Position numbers and translations under genes: made by a program. Positions 43,418 to 53,031 of a stretch of 64,000 nucleotides of DNA are shown here, piece after piece. Source of the stretch: Cloacibacillus sp. An23 (lineage in GTDB: Bacteria; Synergistota; Synergistia; Synergistales; Synergistaceae); NCBI RefSeq assembly GCF_002159945.1, contig NZ_NFJQ01000003.1:62001-126000 (forward strand). Reading direction: 5' to 3'. Below the pieces are notes generated by a model, which was not told the DNA's origin, did not search any database, and saw only the letters and a list, made by a program, of their open reading frames with translations. Every line of letters begins with the position of its first letter. Position 1 is the first letter of the stretch.

Positions 43418-45559
43418 TTGCGCAGACTTATCGTCAAACTTATCCTGCGGCTTTTCTTCCGCGTGGAGGTCAAAGGGTGGGAGAACTGGAAAAAAGCCGG
43501 GGAAGGCGTCCTCATCGCCCCGAACTACGTTTCGTTCATAGACCCGCTGATCCTCGCCGCCTTCCTGCCCGAAAAGGTCCCCTTCGCGATAGAGCGCAGG
43601 CTGACGAAAAAACGCTTCGTGCGCTTCTTCCTCCCGATAGCCGACACTCATATACTCGACGCCGACGCGCCGCTCACTCTTAAATATTTCCTTAATCTGC
43701 TGAAAAACGGCGGAAGATGTGTAATATTCCCCGAGCTCCAGCCGACGACGATAGGCAACCCGATGAAAGTCTCGGCCGGCGTCGCGCAGATAGCCGACCA
43801 CACTCACGCGAAGATACTGCCGATACATATCAAAGGCACGGAGAACACGCCTTTCTCGCGCATACAGCACAGGCGCGGCCTGCGCTTCTTCTCCAAGGTG
43901 ACGATAACGGTGTTCCCCGTCAAGAAGCTCGAAGTCCCCGACAATCTCACGGGCTCGAAACGCACGGCCGCGGCTGGGCGCGCGCTCGAGCGCATAATGG
44001 ACGAGGCCTCTCTCTACGCGCGCAGGCGCGAAAAGCCCTTCTGGGACATCCTGCTCGACGCGCGAAAAGAGTTCGGCGGAAACACGCGCATATTCAGCGA
44101 CCACGGCGCGAAGCCCGTCACATACAACGGCTTCATCACGCGCGTGCTTCTCATCGAGGAGGCGCTGCGCGCGCAGAACCTCGCGGGGAAGAACATCGGC
44201 GTCCTGCTTCCGACCTCGCTCGGCGGCGTCATAGCCATGTACGCGCTGCAAAAGATGGACAAGATACCCGCGATGCTCAACTTCTCGCTCGGGCCGCGCG
44301 CTCTCGTCACGAGCTGCCGCACAGCCTGCATCGAGACCGTCGTCTCGTCGCGCAAATTTATAGAGCTCGGCAAGCTTGAGGCGCTCTCTAACGCCATCGA
44401 GGAAGCCGGCATCCGCATCTTCTGGCTCGAGGACGTAGCCCCGCTCATCACGACCGGCAAAAAATTATCCGCGGCGCTGCGCACGCACTTCGTGCGCTCC
44501 AACCCGGCGGACCCGAAGGCCGTAGAGAAGCCCGCGATAATAATCTTCACCTCGGGCTCCGAGGGAACTCCGAAAGGCGTCGTCCTGAGCTACAAGAACC
44601 TCAACACGAATCACGCGCAGATGTACACGCGCGTGGACTTCTACCGCTCCGACCGCGTGCTCAACGCCATGCCAATATTCCACTCCTTCGGCCTCTGCGG
44701 CGTATTCATGCCTGTGTCGCTCGGCTTCTTCGTATATCTTTATCCCTCGCCGCTGCATTATAAGACGATAGCGAATATATGCTACGACGAGCGCATAACG
44801 ATACTTTTCGCGACGGACACCTTCCTCGCCGGCTACGCTAAGGCAGCCTCCGACAACTACGACTTCGCTACGATGCGCCTGCTCGTGCAGGGCGGCGAAA
44901 AGCTAAAGCCCTCGACGCAGCAGACGTGGTTCGAGCGCTTCAACGTCCGCATCACGGAGGGCTACGGCGTCACCGAAGCCTCGCCGGTCGTATCTAACAA
45001 CTACTACGCCCACCACAAGAGCGGCACCGTCGGCCCCTTCGTCGAAGGGCTGGAACACCGCCTCGAGCCGGTGGACGGAGTGCCGGAAGGCGGGCGGCTC
45101 TGGCTCAAGGGCGACAACATCATGCTCGGCTACCTGCGCGCGACGAACCCCGGCGTGCTCGAGCCGCTCAAGGACGGCTGGTACGACACGGGCGACATAG
45201 TCAAGGTCGATGACGAGGGCTATGTCACGATACTCGGGCGCGCCAAACGCTTTGCGAAGATCGGCGGCGAGATGATATCGCTCGCGGCGGTCGAGGAAGC
45301 TATGTACGAGATATGGCCAGACGGGCAGCACGCCGTCACGATGCTTCACGGCGCGAACCGCGAGACCCTGACCGCCGTCACGACGCGCCGCGACATAAAG
45401 CGCGACGACCTGCGCCAGAAACTCTCGGCGATAGGCATGGCGGAGATAGCGATACCGAAGAAGATAATATACATGGACGAGATACCGCTGCTCGGCAACG
45501 GAAAAACGAGCTACGTCGAGCTTGACGAGATGCTGAAGAACATGAACGGCGACGACTGA
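43418..45559 (+). CDS. Aas-like acyltransferase - acyl-ACP/CoA synthetase fusion
   Basis: 713 residues from the TTG at 43418, which has GGAGGGG seven bases upstream; an upstream in-frame ATG would be nearly leaderless. The N-terminal domain (about residues 25-200) resembles PlsC acyltransferases, but the catalytic HX4D motif reads NYVSFID (histidine to tyrosine), and FPEG is FPEL. The C-terminal ANL domain is intact in its loops: FTSGSEGTPKGVVLSYKN, ITEGYGVTEASPVV, GWYDTGDIVKVDDEGYV and the A10 lysine in LGNGKTSY. Aas proteins reacylate lysophospholipids at the inner membrane. Here the transferase half may be inactive or structural. Confidence 0.88.
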   Translation: MRRLIVKLILRLFFRVEVKGWENWKKAGEGVLIAPNYVSFIDPLILAAFLPEKVPFAIERRLTKKRFVRFFLPIADTHILDADAPLTLKYFLNLLKNGGRCVIFPELQPTTIGNPMKVSAGVAQIADHTHAKILPIHIKGTENTPFSRIQHRRGLRFFSKVTITVFPVKKLEVPDNLTGSKRTAAAGRALERIMDEASLYARRREKPFWDILLDARKEFGGNTRIFSDHGAKPVTYNGFITRVLLIEEALRAQNLAGKNIGVLLPTSLGGVIAMYALQKMDKIPAMLNFSLGPRALVTSCRTACIETVVSSRKFIELGKLEALSNAIEEAGIRIFWLEDVAPLITTGKKLSAALRTHFVRSNPADPKAVEKPAIIIFTSGSEGTPKGVVLSYKNLNTNHAQMYTRVDFYRSDRVLNAMPIFHSFGLCGVFMPVSLGFFVYLYPSPLHYKTIANICYDERITILFATDTFLAGYAKAASDNYDFATMRLLVQGGEKLKPSTQQTWFERFNVRITEGYGVTEASPVVSNNYYAHHKSGTVGPFVEGLEHRLEPVDGVPEGGRLWLKGDNIMLGYLRATNPGVLEPLKDGWYDTGDIVKVDDEGYVTILGRAKRFAKIGGEMISLAAVEEAMYEIWPDGQHAVTMLHGANRETLTAVTTRRDIKRDDLRQKLSAIGMAEIAIPKKIIYMDEIPLLGNGKTSYVELDEMLKNMNGDD

Positions 45560-45589
45560 CACAGTCGCCGGCAAATGCGGAAAATCCAT

Positions 45590-45632
45590 GAAGCGGCGCG
45601 GGATTGCGCTTTTCCCGCGCCGCTTCCTTTTT
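45590..45632 (+). terminator. Terminator after the Aas-like gene
   Basis: GAAGCGGCGCGGG (45590-45602) pairs perfectly with CCCGCGCCGCTTC (45614-45626), followed by CTTTTT. Confidence 0.9.
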
Positions 45633-45753
45633 GCGCATCCGGCGCTTCGGCACAGCCTTTACATAAATTTAACATGAAATCCCCATAATTTTGTGTTAAA
45701 AAATTATGCGGGGCTTCGCCCGATGGATTTTGAAAAAATCTAAGCGCGAGCTC

Positions 45754-45783
45754 TTGACATACAGTCGGGTATGTATATATAAT
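45754..45783 (+). promoter_or_regulatory. Efflux operon promoter with TetR operator
   Basis: -35 TTGACA (45754-45759), 18-base spacer, -10 TATAAT (45778-45783). The spacer holds a perfect inverted repeat ACATAC-N6-GTATGT (45757-45774) that overlaps the -35 box. The half-sites match the core of the E. coli AcrR operator. The TetR protein encoded immediately downstream would occlude RNA polymerase and repress the whole operon. Confidence 0.85.
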
Positions 45784-45830
45784 CGCTTTCAGCAAAATCG
45801 CCAGGATATATAAGGGAGGGAATCTGAAAA

Positions 45831-46454
45831 ATGCGTAGAACGAAGGAAGAGGCGATGCGCACGAGGGCGAGCATTATGGAATCTGCGCTCGAAATCTTCG
45901 GCGAAAAAAATTTCGCGAACGCCTCCGTTTCGGAGATAACGGCCAGGATAGGACTTTCAAAGGGGGCCTTTTACTGGCATTTTAAGAACAAGCAGGACAT
46001 CCTTATCAAGATAATCGAAGAGTGCTGCGGCGAGAGCCCGGACAAGACCATCAGCCTCTACGAGACGGAGATCGGGGCGCTCGACCCGATGCGCGAGTAT
46101 TTCAAAAACGCGATGACGCGCCTGCGCAGCGAGGAGCACTGGAAAAAAATCCACAAGCTCATGATACGCCGCTACGAATGGCCCGAGGATATACGGGAGC
46201 GCGTAGATCAGATAATGCACGAGTCCACGCTGCGCGACGTGAAGATGATAGCGTCGTACATCGAGGCGAGGCAGAAGGATGGGAAGATACGCAAGTCGGT
46301 CTCAGCCGAAAAGACGGCGCTGCTGCTGACGAGCATCTTCCACGGGATAGGGATACTCCAGCTCTCTGGGGCTCTGCCCGAGGATTTCCCTGGGTGCCTC
46401 GACATACTTTTCGACGCTCTCGGAAAAGAGCTCGCGCCGGAAGCCGGCGAATAA
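45831..46454 (+). CDS. TetR/AcrR-family repressor of the efflux operon
   Basis: 207 residues. The N-terminal DNA-binding domain reads ALEIFGEKNFANASVSEITA then GLSKGAFYWHFKNKQDILI, a close AcrR/TtgR-type helix-turn-helix. The C-terminal helical domain is the ligand pocket. AGGGAGGG precedes the ATG. First gene of the unit with the three pump genes, 71 bases before the adaptor gene, so it represses its own transcript and is induced together with the pump. Confidence 0.93.
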   Translation: MRRTKEEAMRTRASIMESALEIFGEKNFANASVSEITARIGLSKGAFYWHFKNKQDILIKIIEECCGESPDKTISLYETEIGALDPMREYFKNAMTRLRSEEHWKKIHKLMIRRYEWPEDIRERVDQIMHESTLRDVKMIASYIEARQKDGKIRKSVSAEKTALLLTSIFHGIGILQLSGALPEDFPGCLDILFDALGKELAPEAGE

Positions 46455-46525
46455 AGACGTCAATCCCTGCCGTGAATGGGAGAAAAGATATATAAAAAAC
46501 GAGAAAGAGTAGGTGGCACTGAAAA

Positions 46526-47755
46526 ATGCAGGGAAATGGAGAACACAAGAACGTGGAGATCAATGGCAAGACGAAGTCGGGCCTCGTGAAAATCGTCGCC
46601 GCGGTCGTCGTAATCGCCGCGGTCTTCTTCGGCTATAAGGCGTGGAAGGACGGCTCGTCCGCTCCCGTCCAGCAGGCGGCCTCCGAGCCCGTCGTCGTCG
46701 TGAAGCAGGTGGAGAAGTTCGACGCTTCGTCCGTGCCCTCCGAGTACGTCGGGCGCGTGGAGTCGATACAGTCCGTCTCCGTCAAGCCGCAGATCTCCGG
46801 CGAGATAGCGAAAGTCTGCTTCAAGGAAGGCTCGATAGTCAAGGCGGGAGAGCTTCTGTTCCAGATAGACCCGAAGCAGTATGAAGCGACGGTCCAGCTC
46901 CGCAAGGCCGAGCTGCAGCAGGCGGAGGCCAACTTCGTAACGGCAGAGAAATACTACAACCGCGTAATGGCGGCGAGCGAACAGGCCGTCTCCGCGACCG
47001 ACAGGGATACGGCGGAGGGCAACCTGCTCCAGACCAAAGCCGCCGTCGCGCAGGCCAAGGCCAACCTCAGGCTCGCGCAGATAGACCTCAACTACTGCCG
47101 CATCACGTCGCCGATAACTGGCAAGATAGGCAAGGCGCTCTACACGAAGGGCAACTACGTCACGCCGTCGGTAACGGAGCTCGCCTCGATAGTGCAGATG
47201 GACCCCATCCGCGTCTCCTACCCGCTGCCCGACAGGGACTACCTCGACCAGCTCGAGCTGTTCAAGAGCGACGGTTCCGTCTACAACACGAAGCTCACGC
47301 TCAGCAACGGCACGGAGTACAACCTCCCCGGTAAGCGCGACTTTGAGGACAACAGGATAGACCAGACGACGGGAACGATAATGATGCGCCTGCGCTTTGA
47401 GAACAAGGCCGGCGAGCTCATCCCGGGCGAAATGGTCCGCGTCTTCACAAAACCGGCCAAGAGCCGCATAGTCAACGCCGTTCCGCAGACAGCAGTCATG
47501 GCCGACGAAAAGGGCGACTACGCATACGTCGTCAACGCAGACAACACAGTGCGTCAGGCGCGCATAACGCTCGGACGCGAGTTCGGACAGCTGCGCGAGG
47601 TCGTGAGCGGCCTTGAGGCCGGAGAGAACGTCGTAGTCGCCGGACTCCAGCGTCTCTCCCCGGGCGCTAAGGTGAGGATAGACACAGGCGCGGCGCAGGC
47701 CGAAAGCGGCGAGGCCGCGCAGCAGGGCGGAGAGGCCGCGAAAGAGGGAAACTAG
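46526..47755 (+). CDS. RND efflux periplasmic adaptor (AcrA/MexA type)
   Basis: 409 residues. One N-terminal membrane helix (about residues 20-36) anchors it; there is no lipobox cysteine, unlike AcrA. The lipoyl halves are VSVKPQISGEIAKVCFKEGS and LNYCRITSPITGKIGKALY, separated by a coiled-coil hairpin of about 60 residues. The membrane-proximal domain ends in GLQRLSPGAKVRID. Bridges the RND pump and the outer-membrane channel in the periplasm. Confidence 0.94.
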   Translation: MQGNGEHKNVEINGKTKSGLVKIVAAVVVIAAVFFGYKAWKDGSSAPVQQAASEPVVVVKQVEKFDASSVPSEYVGRVESIQSVSVKPQISGEIAKVCFKEGSIVKAGELLFQIDPKQYEATVQLRKAELQQAEANFVTAEKYYNRVMAASEQAVSATDRDTAEGNLLQTKAAVAQAKANLRLAQIDLNYCRITSPITGKIGKALYTKGNYVTPSVTELASIVQMDPIRVSYPLPDRDYLDQLELFKSDGSVYNTKLTLSNGTEYNLPGKRDFEDNRIDQTTGTIMMRLRFENKAGELIPGEMVRVFTKPAKSRIVNAVPQTAVMADEKGDYAYVVNADNTVRQARITLGREFGQLREVVSGLEAGENVVVAGLQRLSPGAKVRIDTGAAQAESGEAAQQGGEAAKEGN

Positions 47756-47758
47756 AAA

Positions 47759-50700
47759 ATGTTCTCTAAATTTTTCATAGATCGTCCGCGATTCGCGATG
47801 GTCGTCTGCCTCGTCATCGCTATCGCGGGTATCATATCTATCTTCTCGCTGCCGGTCGAGCAGTACCCTGAGGTCGCGCCGCCGCAGATACGCGTCAATA
47901 CGACCTACCGCGGAGCCGACGCGCAGACGATAGCGAACACGCTCGCCGCGCCGCTCGAAGAGAACGTCAACGGCGTCGAGGACATGATCTATATGGACTC
48001 GACTTCGAGCAACAACGGCGACTATACGCTCTACGTAACGTTCGCGACCGGAACCGACCCTGACATGGCGCTCGTCCGCGTCCAGAACCGTATAACGCAG
48101 GTACAGCCTCAGCTGCCGTCAGAAGTCGTCGACGAAGGCATCACGGTCGAGACATCGTTCTCCGACACGCTGGGATTCCTCGCTCTGACATCGCCGAACG
48201 GCACATACGGCGAGCTTGAGCTTATGAACTACGCCTACGCGAACATCCGCCCGAGACTTCAGCGAGTCTCCGGCATGGGAGACGTACAGGTCTACGGAGC
48301 GAAGTACAGCATCCGCGTCTGGCTCGACCCTGTGCGCATCACCTCGCTCGGCCTTTCTATAGAGGACGTCGCGGCGGCGATCGAGAGCCAGAACCGTCAG
48401 GCCTCGATAGGAACGATAGGCGGACGCCCGGGCAGCGACATCAACAGCCCGCTCGTCTACACCCTTCAGGCGAAGGGACGCCTTACCGAAGTCAGCGAAT
48501 TTGAAAACATCGTCGTAACGACGACCGCCGACGGCGCGATAGTGCATCTGCGCGACGTTTCGCGTATAGAGCTCGGCGCCGAATCCTACAACTTCAACGG
48601 AGAGCTGGACAACAAGCCCTCCGCGATGATAGCCATGTCGCAGACGTCGGGCTCCAACGCGCTCAACGTCATGGCGGGCGTGCGCGACGTCATCAGCCAG
48701 ATTGAGACGCAGCTCCCCGACGACATGAAGATCAACGTGCAGTATGACTCGACGGAATACGTCCGCGAGACTATTAAAGAAATCATCACCACGCTCTTTA
48801 TGACCCTCGCGCTCGTCATCTTCGTCTGCTACCTCTTCCTTCAGGAGTGGCGCACGACGCTCGTCCCGACGGTCGCGATACCGGTATCGCTGCTCGGAAC
48901 TTTCGCGGCGCTGCTCGCGGTAGGTTACACCATCAACATCCTCTCGCTCTTCGGACTCGTCCTCGTTATAGGAACGGTCGTCGACGACGCCATCGTCGTC
49001 GTCGAACGAGTGCAGTTCATAATGGAACGAGACAAGTGCGACTCTAAGACCGCTACGATACAGGCCATGAAGGACGTTACAGGGCCTATGATGGCGACGA
49101 CGCTCGTCTTCCTCGCCATATTCGTCCCCGTCGCTTTCATGACCGGAATCACAGGACAGATTTACAAGCAGTTCGCGGTCACGATTGGATTCGCGGTCTG
49201 CTTCTCGCTCGTTGTCGCCCTTACGATGTCGCCCGCGATGTGCGCGCACATGCTGCGCGAGATGGAGCCGGTGCAGCGCGGCCCGCTGAAGTGGTTCAAC
49301 AACGCGCTCGCGAGCTCGACGCGCGGCTACGTCAACGGAGCCGTCGTCATAGCGCGCCACAAGATCATGCCGCTGCTGCTCTTCGCGGTCGTCGCCTTTG
49401 GCTGCTGGACGGTTCTGAAGCTCTCGCCGACGGCCTTCATCCCCGATGAAGACCAGGGCGTCGTCTTCGCGAGCGTGCAGCTTCCGGAAGGAGCCTCGAG
49501 ACCGAGAACGGAAGCCATCGTCAAACCGTTGATTGACGACATACTCGCCATTCCTGGCGTAGACAGCGCGCTTGCCATTTACGGACACAACATCCTCGGC
49601 GGCTCCGGCGAAAACGTTTCGTCGGTAATCGTGCCGCTCGACCCGTGGGGCACCCGTAAGACGCCGGAGAAGTCGCTCTCATCGATAGTAGCGCAGGTCA
49701 ACAAAGCCGCGTCGAAATATCCGGGAGCGCAGATCAACGTCGTTACGCCGCCCGCCATTCAGGGACTCGGTATGGCCTCCGGTATCGACATGAGGCTCGA
49801 ATCGACGATAGAGAACGACCCGGTGCGCCTCGCCGAGGTCATGGGCGTGATGCTGCGCGAGCTGAACCAGGCTCCCGAAGTCAACTACGCCTTCTGCGAC
49901 TACACGGCCGACACGCCGCACCTTTTCGTAGATCTCGACCGCCAGAAGGCCGAGCTGCTTAAAGTTCCCGTCAGCACGGTATTCTCGACGCTGCAGACCT
50001 ACTTCGGCTCGTACTACGTCAACGACATCAACATCGGCACGCAGGTCAACCGCGTCATGCTCCAGTCCGAATGGAACTACAGAAACAGCATCGACCGCAT
50101 AGGCGAGATATTCGTCCGCAGCACGACCGGCGAACAGGTCCCGATCCAGAGCGTCGCGACCGTGAGAAAGACGCTCGCGCCGCGCTCCATCGACCGCTAC
50201 AACCTCTACCCGACCGCGGCCATCACGATAGTCATGAATCAGGGCTACTCGACCGGACAGGGCATCGCGCGCGTCCACGAGATAGGTCAGCGCGTACTGC
50301 CGGAAGGCTACACCTACGAATGGTCGGGAATGACCTACCAGGAAGAGCACTCGCAGGGCGGCATCGTGATGGTTCTCTGCATAGCCGTCGTATTCGCCTT
50401 CCTCTTCCTCGTCGCGCAGTATGAAAGCTGGTCCACGCCGGTCTCCGTCATACTCTCGCTGCCTACGGCAATGCTCGGAGCCCTCGTCGGCTTCCGCATC
50501 ATGGGCATACCGCTCTCCGTCTACGGACAGCTCGGCATACTCCTGCTCGTCGGACTTGCCTCGAAGAACGCGATACTCATCGTCGAATTCGCGAAGGAAC
50601 AGCGCGAGCAGCACGGGCTGCCTCTGATACAGGCTGCGGCCCTGGCGGCGAGCGAACGTTTCCGCGCCGTCCTTATGACGGCCTTCACCTGCGTCCTCGG

Positions 50701-50902
50701 CGCGGCCCCGATGCTCGTAGCCTCGGGAGCGGGCGCGGCGAGCCGCAAGGCCGTCGGTTCGACGCTGTTCTTCGGAATGATGGCGGCCACCTGCATCGGT
50801 ATATTCCTCATACCGGGGCTCTGGGTCCTCTTCCAGGGACTGCGTGAAACGGTCAAGGCACGTCTGGGCAAAAACAAGAACGCCGAAGCACAGGCGAATT
50901 AA
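47759..50902 (+). CDS. RND multidrug efflux pump (HAE1, AcrB type)
   Basis: 1047 residues, the full AcrB length, 12 membrane helices and two large periplasmic loops. The start FSKFFIDRPRFAMVVCLVIA is typical. The proton-relay aspartates lie in GTVVDDAIVVVERVQ (TM4). Other family segments are FLQEWRTTLVPTVAIPVSLLG and ILLLVGLASKNAILIVEFAK near the end. It forms the trimeric inner-membrane pump for hydrophobic drugs, detergents or bile-type compounds. Starts three bases after the adaptor stop. Confidence 0.97.
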   Translation: MFSKFFIDRPRFAMVVCLVIAIAGIISIFSLPVEQYPEVAPPQIRVNTTYRGADAQTIANTLAAPLEENVNGVEDMIYMDSTSSNNGDYTLYVTFATGTDPDMALVRVQNRITQVQPQLPSEVVDEGITVETSFSDTLGFLALTSPNGTYGELELMNYAYANIRPRLQRVSGMGDVQVYGAKYSIRVWLDPVRITSLGLSIEDVAAAIESQNRQASIGTIGGRPGSDINSPLVYTLQAKGRLTEVSEFENIVVTTTADGAIVHLRDVSRIELGAESYNFNGELDNKPSAMIAMSQTSGSNALNVMAGVRDVISQIETQLPDDMKINVQYDSTEYVRETIKEIITTLFMTLALVIFVCYLFLQEWRTTLVPTVAIPVSLLGTFAALLAVGYTINILSLFGLVLVIGTVVDDAIVVVERVQFIMERDKCDSKTATIQAMKDVTGPMMATTLVFLAIFVPVAFMTGITGQIYKQFAVTIGFAVCFSLVVALTMSPAMCAHMLREMEPVQRGPLKWFNNALASSTRGYVNGAVVIARHKIMPLLLFAVVAFGCWTVLKLSPTAFIPDEDQGVVFASVQLPEGASRPRTEAIVKPLIDDILAIPGVDSALAIYGHNILGGSGENVSSVIVPLDPWGTRKTPEKSLSSIVAQVNKAASKYPGAQINVVTPPAIQGLGMASGIDMRLESTIENDPVRLAEVMGVMLRELNQAPEVNYAFCDYTADTPHLFVDLDRQKAELLKVPVSTVFSTLQTYFGSYYVNDINIGTQVNRVMLQSEWNYRNSIDRIGEIFVRSTTGEQVPIQSVATVRKTLAPRSIDRYNLYPTAAITIVMNQGYSTGQGIARVHEIGQRVLPEGYTYEWSGMTYQEEHSQGGIVMVLCIAVVFAFLFLVAQYESWSTPVSVILSLPTAMLGALVGFRIMGIPLSVYGQLGILLLVGLASKNAILIVEFAKEQREQHGLPLIQAAALAASERFRAVLMTAFTCVLGAAPMLVASGAGAASRKAVGSTLFFGMMAATCIGIFLIPGLWVLFQGLRETVKARLGKNKNAEAQAN

Positions 50903-50918
50903 CAGGAGGCGCGCGATA

Positions 50919-52409
50919 ATGAAAAAACTTACGATATGCACTATATCCGCGCTCGCGATAATGGCGGCGGCTTCCGCCGCCTTCGCGGCGGAGGCTAAGA
51001 CCGAGCCGACGTCGCAGGACATACAGATAAAGAACGGCGAATGGACGGAGCTCGCGCAGGTCTATCCCGTCGCCTATGTCTCGGGGGACCTCTCCGAAGA
51101 GCTCACGCCAGAAAAGCTCGCGAGCTGGTGGGACGTTTTCGGCGACCCGACGATGACCGAGCTCATCATGCGCTCGCTCGAGAAGAACCGCGACCTCGCC
51201 AGCGCGCGCGCCAGCGTCCGTGAAGCGAGATACCAGCTCGGCATCAGCGAAGCCAACCTCCTTCCGTGGCTTGACGCCAACGGCTCGTGGAACAACGCCC
51301 GCACGCCCGTCGAAGTCGGCGGCACAGGCAGCGCCCAGCAGTACGTCAGCCTCGGCCTCGACGCGACGTGGGAGATAGACATCTTCGGCGGACAGCGCGC
51401 CTCGGTGCGCGCGCAGAGGGCCACGCTCCAGGCGCAGTACGCGATGCTCTACTCGACGTGGAGCTCGCTCGCCGCGGAAGTCGCGATGGACTACATCTCG
51501 CTGCGCACGCTCCAGGAGCAGCTCGACATAGCGAACTACAACGTCGGCCTGCAGGAAGAGACGGTCGCGATACAGCAGTCGCGCGTGGACGCCGGGCTCG
51601 CCGACGAACTGACGCTGAAGCAGGCGCAGTACACGCTGGAACAGACCCGCGCGACGATACCGACGATAATAGCCTCGATAGAGCAGACGAAGAACGCGCT
51701 CGCGATACTGATAGGCGAGATACCCGGCACGCTCGAGGAAGAGCTCATGGAGCACAAGCCCGTGCCGCGCATAGAGTCCACGGCGCTTATCGGCATACCG
51801 GCGAACGCGATACGCCAGCGCCCCGACATCAGACAGGCGGAGCGCGAGCTCGTCGCGCAGATAGCGCGCAAGAAAGCCGCGCGCGCCGACCTCTGGCCCA
51901 AGTTCTACCTCACGGGCGCGATAGGCACGCAGGCGCACGAAGGCTCGCTCTTCAACGGCCCAGGCAAGATGTACAGCTTCCTTCCGCAGATAAGCTGGCC
52001 CATCTTCCACGCCGGCGCGATAACGAAGAACATCAAAGTCCAGGGCGCGCGCGCCGAGCAGCTCCTGGCGGCCTATGAACAGACCGTCCTCAACGCGGTC
52101 GGCGAAGTGCGCGACGCGCTCTCCGACAACGTACAGGAATACGCGCGCAACGCCTCGCTCAAGAGCGGCGTAGACGCGGCGCAGGCCGCGCTCGACCTCG
52201 CGAACGAGAGATACGCCCAGGGGCTCGTAGACTTCACGAACGTAATCAACGCGCAGAGCGCGCTCGCCTCGCTCTCCGAGCAGTACGTAGTGAGCGGCGG
52301 GCAGATCTCTACCAACGCCGTAAAGCTCTTCAAAGCCCTCGGCGGCGGCTGGCAGCCCCTCGACGAAGCCGAACGCGCGATAGCCGAAGCCGCGGCGAAG
52401 AAAAAATAA
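50919..52409 (+). CDS. Outer-membrane efflux channel (TolC/OprM-NodT type)
   Basis: 496 residues from the ATG at 50919 (ACAGGAGG upstream); it begins 16 bases after the pump gene. A Sec signal peptide (KKLTICTISALAIMAAA, cleavage after AFA near residue 24) is present. No lipobox cysteine follows, unlike OprM. Two OEP repeats cover about residues 90-290 and 310-480, with the usual PDIRQAERELVAQIARKKAARA and YAQGLVDFTNVINAQSAL segments. Completes the tripartite pump. Confidence 0.94.
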   Translation: MKKLTICTISALAIMAAASAAFAAEAKTEPTSQDIQIKNGEWTELAQVYPVAYVSGDLSEELTPEKLASWWDVFGDPTMTELIMRSLEKNRDLASARASVREARYQLGISEANLLPWLDANGSWNNARTPVEVGGTGSAQQYVSLGLDATWEIDIFGGQRASVRAQRATLQAQYAMLYSTWSSLAAEVAMDYISLRTLQEQLDIANYNVGLQEETVAIQQSRVDAGLADELTLKQAQYTLEQTRATIPTIIASIEQTKNALAILIGEIPGTLEEELMEHKPVPRIESTALIGIPANAIRQRPDIRQAERELVAQIARKKAARADLWPKFYLTGAIGTQAHEGSLFNGPGKMYSFLPQISWPIFHAGAITKNIKVQGARAEQLLAAYEQTVLNAVGEVRDALSDNVQEYARNASLKSGVDAAQAALDLANERYAQGLVDFTNVINAQSALASLSEQYVVSGGQISTNAVKLFKALGGGWQPLDEAERAIAEAAAKKK

Positions 52410-52446
52410 CTTCGCGCGCGGAACAGGCGAAAACCCATAACGAACG

Positions 52447-52477
52447 GAAACGGAGCCCCTCGCGGGCTCCGTTTCTT
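52447..52477 (+). terminator. Efflux operon terminator
   Basis: GAAACGGAGCCC (52447-52458) pairs with GGGCTCCGTTTC (52464-52475). The U-rich part is within the 3-prime arm and followed by TT. Confidence 0.85.
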
Positions 52478-52513
52478 GCGTATATAGCTGATTAACTATA
52501 GCCGCCGCCCGGC

Positions 52514-52729
52514 TTATAGTTCTTTAACTTTTATAAAAAAATATATACCGCCCCGCAACGTCCCTGTGCCCGATGAAGCGGGGCAGGCTCTGCTGGGGCC
52601 TCCGTCCCGTACCCAGCAGCAGCTTGCGTTGTTATGTCGCGTTGTTTAGCCTCAGTGTTTAGGACGGAGGTTCCGCGCAGAAGAGTCGCGGAACGGCGTC
52701 GTTTTTATGTAAAAGTTAAAGCACTATAA
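52514..52729. repeat. 216-bp element with 20-bp inverted ends and folded interior
   Basis: TTATAGTTCTTTAACTTTTA (52514-52533) and TAAAAGTTAAAGCACTATAA (52710-52729) are inverted repeats matching at 19 of 20 positions. Inside, GCCCCGC/GCGGGGC, CTGCTGGG (52590-52597)/CCCAGCAG (52612-52619) and GTTCCGC/GCGGAAC form stems. The loop sequence CCTCCGTCC (52599-52607) is exactly complementary to GGACGGAGG (52662-52670), allowing a pseudoknot or alternative fold. No coding frame. It could be a MITE-like mobile element or the gene for a structured RNA. Confidence 0.6.
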
Positions 52730-53031
52730 AACCGAAGCAGCGCGGCCCTGCGCCTGCCGCTGAGCCCGGCGGCTTTTAATGCCCATGCACCGCGGTATTT
52801 GGAGACGCCGGATGCTGCGGCATGACGAACGCCGGATTTTCGCAATAAAGTCAACCGGCTGTATCCGGCGCGCTTCGCCCCCTCTTTCACGCTTTCCGCC
52901 ATTCTTTGTGCAAACGCAAGAAAATTTTCACATCTTACGAAAAATAGGCGAATTTGCTGAGACTGTCGCTATTTGCCTCGGTATAATCTCCTGGTAAGCG
53001 CCAAAATATAAAGCGAAGGAGACATTTTTTT
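52730..53031. other. Intergenic region upstream of gltS
   Basis: About 300 bases. A hairpin GCCGC-N8-GCGGC followed by TTTT lies near 52757-52777. A perfect -10 TATAAT occurs at 52982-52987 with only a poor -35 (GAGACT, 17 bases upstream); it is the likely gltS promoter. I see no gene. Confidence 0.5.

Noticed and set aside
52514-52729. tmRNA, SRP RNA, RNase P RNA or 6S RNA
   Set aside because: I found no tag-peptide frame or CCA end, no SRP tetraloop motif, no RNase P signature and no convincing 6S open bubble. It is reported only as an element of unknown type.
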